A DNA stretch of 64,000 nucleotides from Paenibacillus_AR mesotrionivorans (GTDB lineage: Bacteria > Bacillota > Bacilli > Paenibacillales > NBRC-103111): NCBI RefSeq assembly GCF_046098205.1, contig NZ_JBJURJ010000012.1:124001-188000 (forward strand), read 5' to 3'. The stretch's first letter is position 1; every line of letters begins with the position of its first letter. Shown in pieces: positions 62,571 through 64,000 of this stretch. A program made the translations under genes and the position numbers. Under the pieces are notes generated by a model. It saw only the letters and a list, made by a program, of their open reading frames with translations, searched no databases and was not told where the DNA came from.

Positions 62571-63938
62571 ATGATGCCCGATAAGGGGCCGGAGCAGGCC
62601 ATTACCGTCAAAGAGCTGACCCGCTATATCAAGGCGCGGCTGGAGCAGGACACCCGGTTATCGGATGTCTGGGTCCGTGGGGAAATCTCCAACTTTACCC
62701 GGCATTCCAGCGGCCATATGTATTTTACCCTGAAGGATGCGGACAGCCGGGTCAAGGCGATTATGTTCGCTTCCTACAATCAGCGTCTGCCCTTTATCCC
62801 TAAGGACGGAACCAAGGTGCTGGCCAAAGGCGGCATTTCCGTTTATGAGCGGGACGGCCAATATCAGATGTATGTCACCCAGATGCAGCCGGACGGCGTG
62901 GGCAGCCTTTATTTGGCTTACGAGCAGCTGAAGCAGCGTCTGGAGGCGGAGGGGCTTTTTGCCGTCCACCGCAAAAAACCGATCCCCCGGTTTCCGAGAG
63001 CCATCGGTGTGGTCACCTCACCCACGGGAGCGGCGGTCCGGGATATTATCATTACTCTGCAGCGCCGGTTTCCGGCCATACCTGTACAGCTCTATCCCGT
63101 GCTGGTACAGGGGACGCAGGCGGCTCCCTCCATTGTGAAGGCTATCCGCCGGCTGAATGAAGCCGGTGAGGTGGATCTGCTCATTGTAGGCAGAGGCGGT
63201 GGCAGTCTGGAGGAGCTGTGGGCCTTCAATGAGGAAGCAGTTGCCCGGGCTATCCATGCTTCTCTGATTCCGGTGATTTCCGCCGTAGGGCATGAGACGG
63301 ATTTTACCATTGCCGATTTTGTGGCGGATCTGCGGGCAGCGACTCCTACCGCAGCAGCCGAGCTGGCCGTCCCTCATCATATGGAGCTGCGCCAGCAGCT
63401 GGCTGTGGAGCAGGAGCGGATGCGCAGGGCCCTGCAGCGCAGGCTGCAGGAAATCCGGGAGCGCCTGGCAAGAGCGCAGCGTTCGCCGTATTTGCTGAAT
63501 CCGCGCAAGCAGCTGCTGGAGCCTGTGGAACGGCTGGACCGCCTCACGGAGCAGTTGGGCTACCGCATCAACAAGCGGCTTACCAAAGCCCGTGAGGCCA
63601 AGATGGGCCTGGCCCACCGGCTGGCCCGGCATGACCCCGGCGAGCAGGTCATTTATGCCCGGCGCCAAAGCGATGCGTTAAGCCGCCGTCTGGCAGCCGC
63701 CATGCAATCGCTGATGAAGGACAAGCAGGCCGGCTTTGACGCCGCACTTAAGCAATTGGATGCGCTGAGCCCGCTAAAGGTCATGCAGCGCGGCTACAGT
63801 CTGGTATATAACGAGAACGAAACCGCACTTGTAAAATCAATTCATCACATACAGCCGGGAGATCTGGTCAAGGTCCGTCTGGCCGACGGACGTCTGGACT
63901 GCCATGTATGGGCCATGGAGGAGAATGCGGATGGATAA
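62571..63938 (+). CDS. xseA: Exodeoxyribonuclease VII large subunit
   Basis: 455 residues. N-terminal OB domain (SDVWVRGEISNFTRHSSGHMYFTLKD), catalytic domain (RAIGVVTSPTGAAVRDIIITLQRR; GRGGGSLEELWAFNEEAVARAI; PVISAVGHETDFTIADFVADLRAATPTAAAEL), a long coiled coil, and the C-terminal LQRGYS-type segment (VMQRGYSLVYNE). Single-strand exonuclease with XseB. Start ATG 62571, five bases after folD. Confidence 0.96.
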   Translation: MMPDKGPEQAITVKELTRYIKARLEQDTRLSDVWVRGEISNFTRHSSGHMYFTLKDADSRVKAIMFASYNQRLPFIPKDGTKVLAKGGISVYERDGQYQMYVTQMQPDGVGSLYLAYEQLKQRLEAEGLFAVHRKKPIPRFPRAIGVVTSPTGAAVRDIIITLQRRFPAIPVQLYPVLVQGTQAAPSIVKAIRRLNEAGEVDLLIVGRGGGSLEELWAFNEEAVARAIHASLIPVISAVGHETDFTIADFVADLRAATPTAAAELAVPHHMELRQQLAVEQERMRRALQRRLQEIRERLARAQRSPYLLNPRKQLLEPVERLDRLTEQLGYRINKRLTKAREAKMGLAHRLARHDPGEQVIYARRQSDALSRRLAAAMQSLMKDKQAGFDAALKQLDALSPLKVMQRGYSLVYNENETALVKSIHHIQPGDLVKVRLADGRLDCHVWAMEENADG

Positions 63939-64000
63939 GGAAATCATTTCCGCCGGCTGGGCCGGTGAATCGGAACTGAGCTTTGAAGCGGCAATGGAGC
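63931..64000 (+). CDS. xseB: Exodeoxyribonuclease VII small subunit, 5' end (cut by window)
   Basis: 23 codons visible from ATG 63931, overlapping the xseA stop by eight bases; GAGGAGAATGCGG lies before it. The segment ESELSFEAAME is typical of the start of XseB (LSFEEALEEL). The gene order xseA-xseB supports it. Confidence 0.85.
   Translation, partial: MDKEIISAGWAGESELSFEAAME

Overview
The window looks like chromosomal DNA from an endospore-forming member of the Paenibacillaceae (Paenibacillus-like Firmicute). The evidence is a complete spoIIIAA-AH operon, splB, a gerA-type germinant receptor operon, the mntR/yqhO/yqhP/yqhQ/yqhR/aroQ/yqhT/efp gene order known from Bacillus subtilis, a T-box in front of metG, strong AGGAGG ribosome binding sites, frequent GTG/TTG starts and a fairly GC-rich coding sequence.

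Layout. 1-1.9 kb: the 3' part of a secreted modular carbohydrate-binding protein. 2.5-6.0 kb: an LDH-type dehydrogenase, then a purine-catabolism pair (amidohydrolase/deaminase and a fused OHCU decarboxylase-HIU hydrolase). 6.1-8.0 kb: CcdC, a small unknown protein, a Fur-type promoter with no convincing gene behind it, and yidD. 8.06-10.4 kb: T-box and metG. 10.5-14.6 kb: a germinant receptor operon with a small extra membrane protein at its head. 14.8-18.2 kb: zinc uptake (znuA, znuC, znuB) and ccdA. 18.2-27.8 kb: splB (minus), then mntR, yqhO, a minus-strand membrane gene block, yqhR, aroQ, an Xaa-Pro peptidase, efp and lysC. 27.8-47.8 kb: an accessory glycan-utilisation island. It holds two LplB/LplC/LplA-type ABC importers, two YesS-like membrane sensor/AraC regulators, a cupin-AraC regulator, a beta-propeller glycosidase, a 1087-residue secreted glycosidase and a GH78 alpha-L-rhamnosidase-like enzyme. 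47.9-51.4 kb: a methyltransferase-like protein, a DUF441 membrane protein, and comB-comA for sulfolactate. 51.5 kb to the end: yqhV, spoIIIAA-AH, accB, accC, asp23-family gene, amaP, a DUF2273 gene, nusB, folD, xseA and the start of xseB, again in Bacillus order. The island therefore splits a block that is contiguous in B. subtilis (efp | yqhV).

Functionally, the sporulation genes (spoIIIA feeding-tube complex, sulfolactate synthesis, splB, germinant receptor) sit among housekeeping genes for fatty-acid initiation, translation and folate metabolism. The island is a self-contained sense-import-hydrolyse module, probably for a rhamnose-containing plant polysaccharide (inference).

The most unusual signal is non-coding. 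Three intergenic elements (2133-2315, 7405-7587, 48955-49137) have different sequences but identical geometry: two direct copies of a TAACGG-headed repeat 50 bp apart, then two inverted copies 50 bp apart, spanning exactly 183 bp each time. A fourth element (44317-44491) uses an unrelated 13-mer in the same forward-forward-reverse-reverse layout (51/51 bp, 175 bp). Other non-coding points are a 171-bp near-perfectly centred palindrome after efp, a four-way-junction RNA-like structure before znuA, and a Fur-box promoter driving an apparently non-coding ~290-nt unit.
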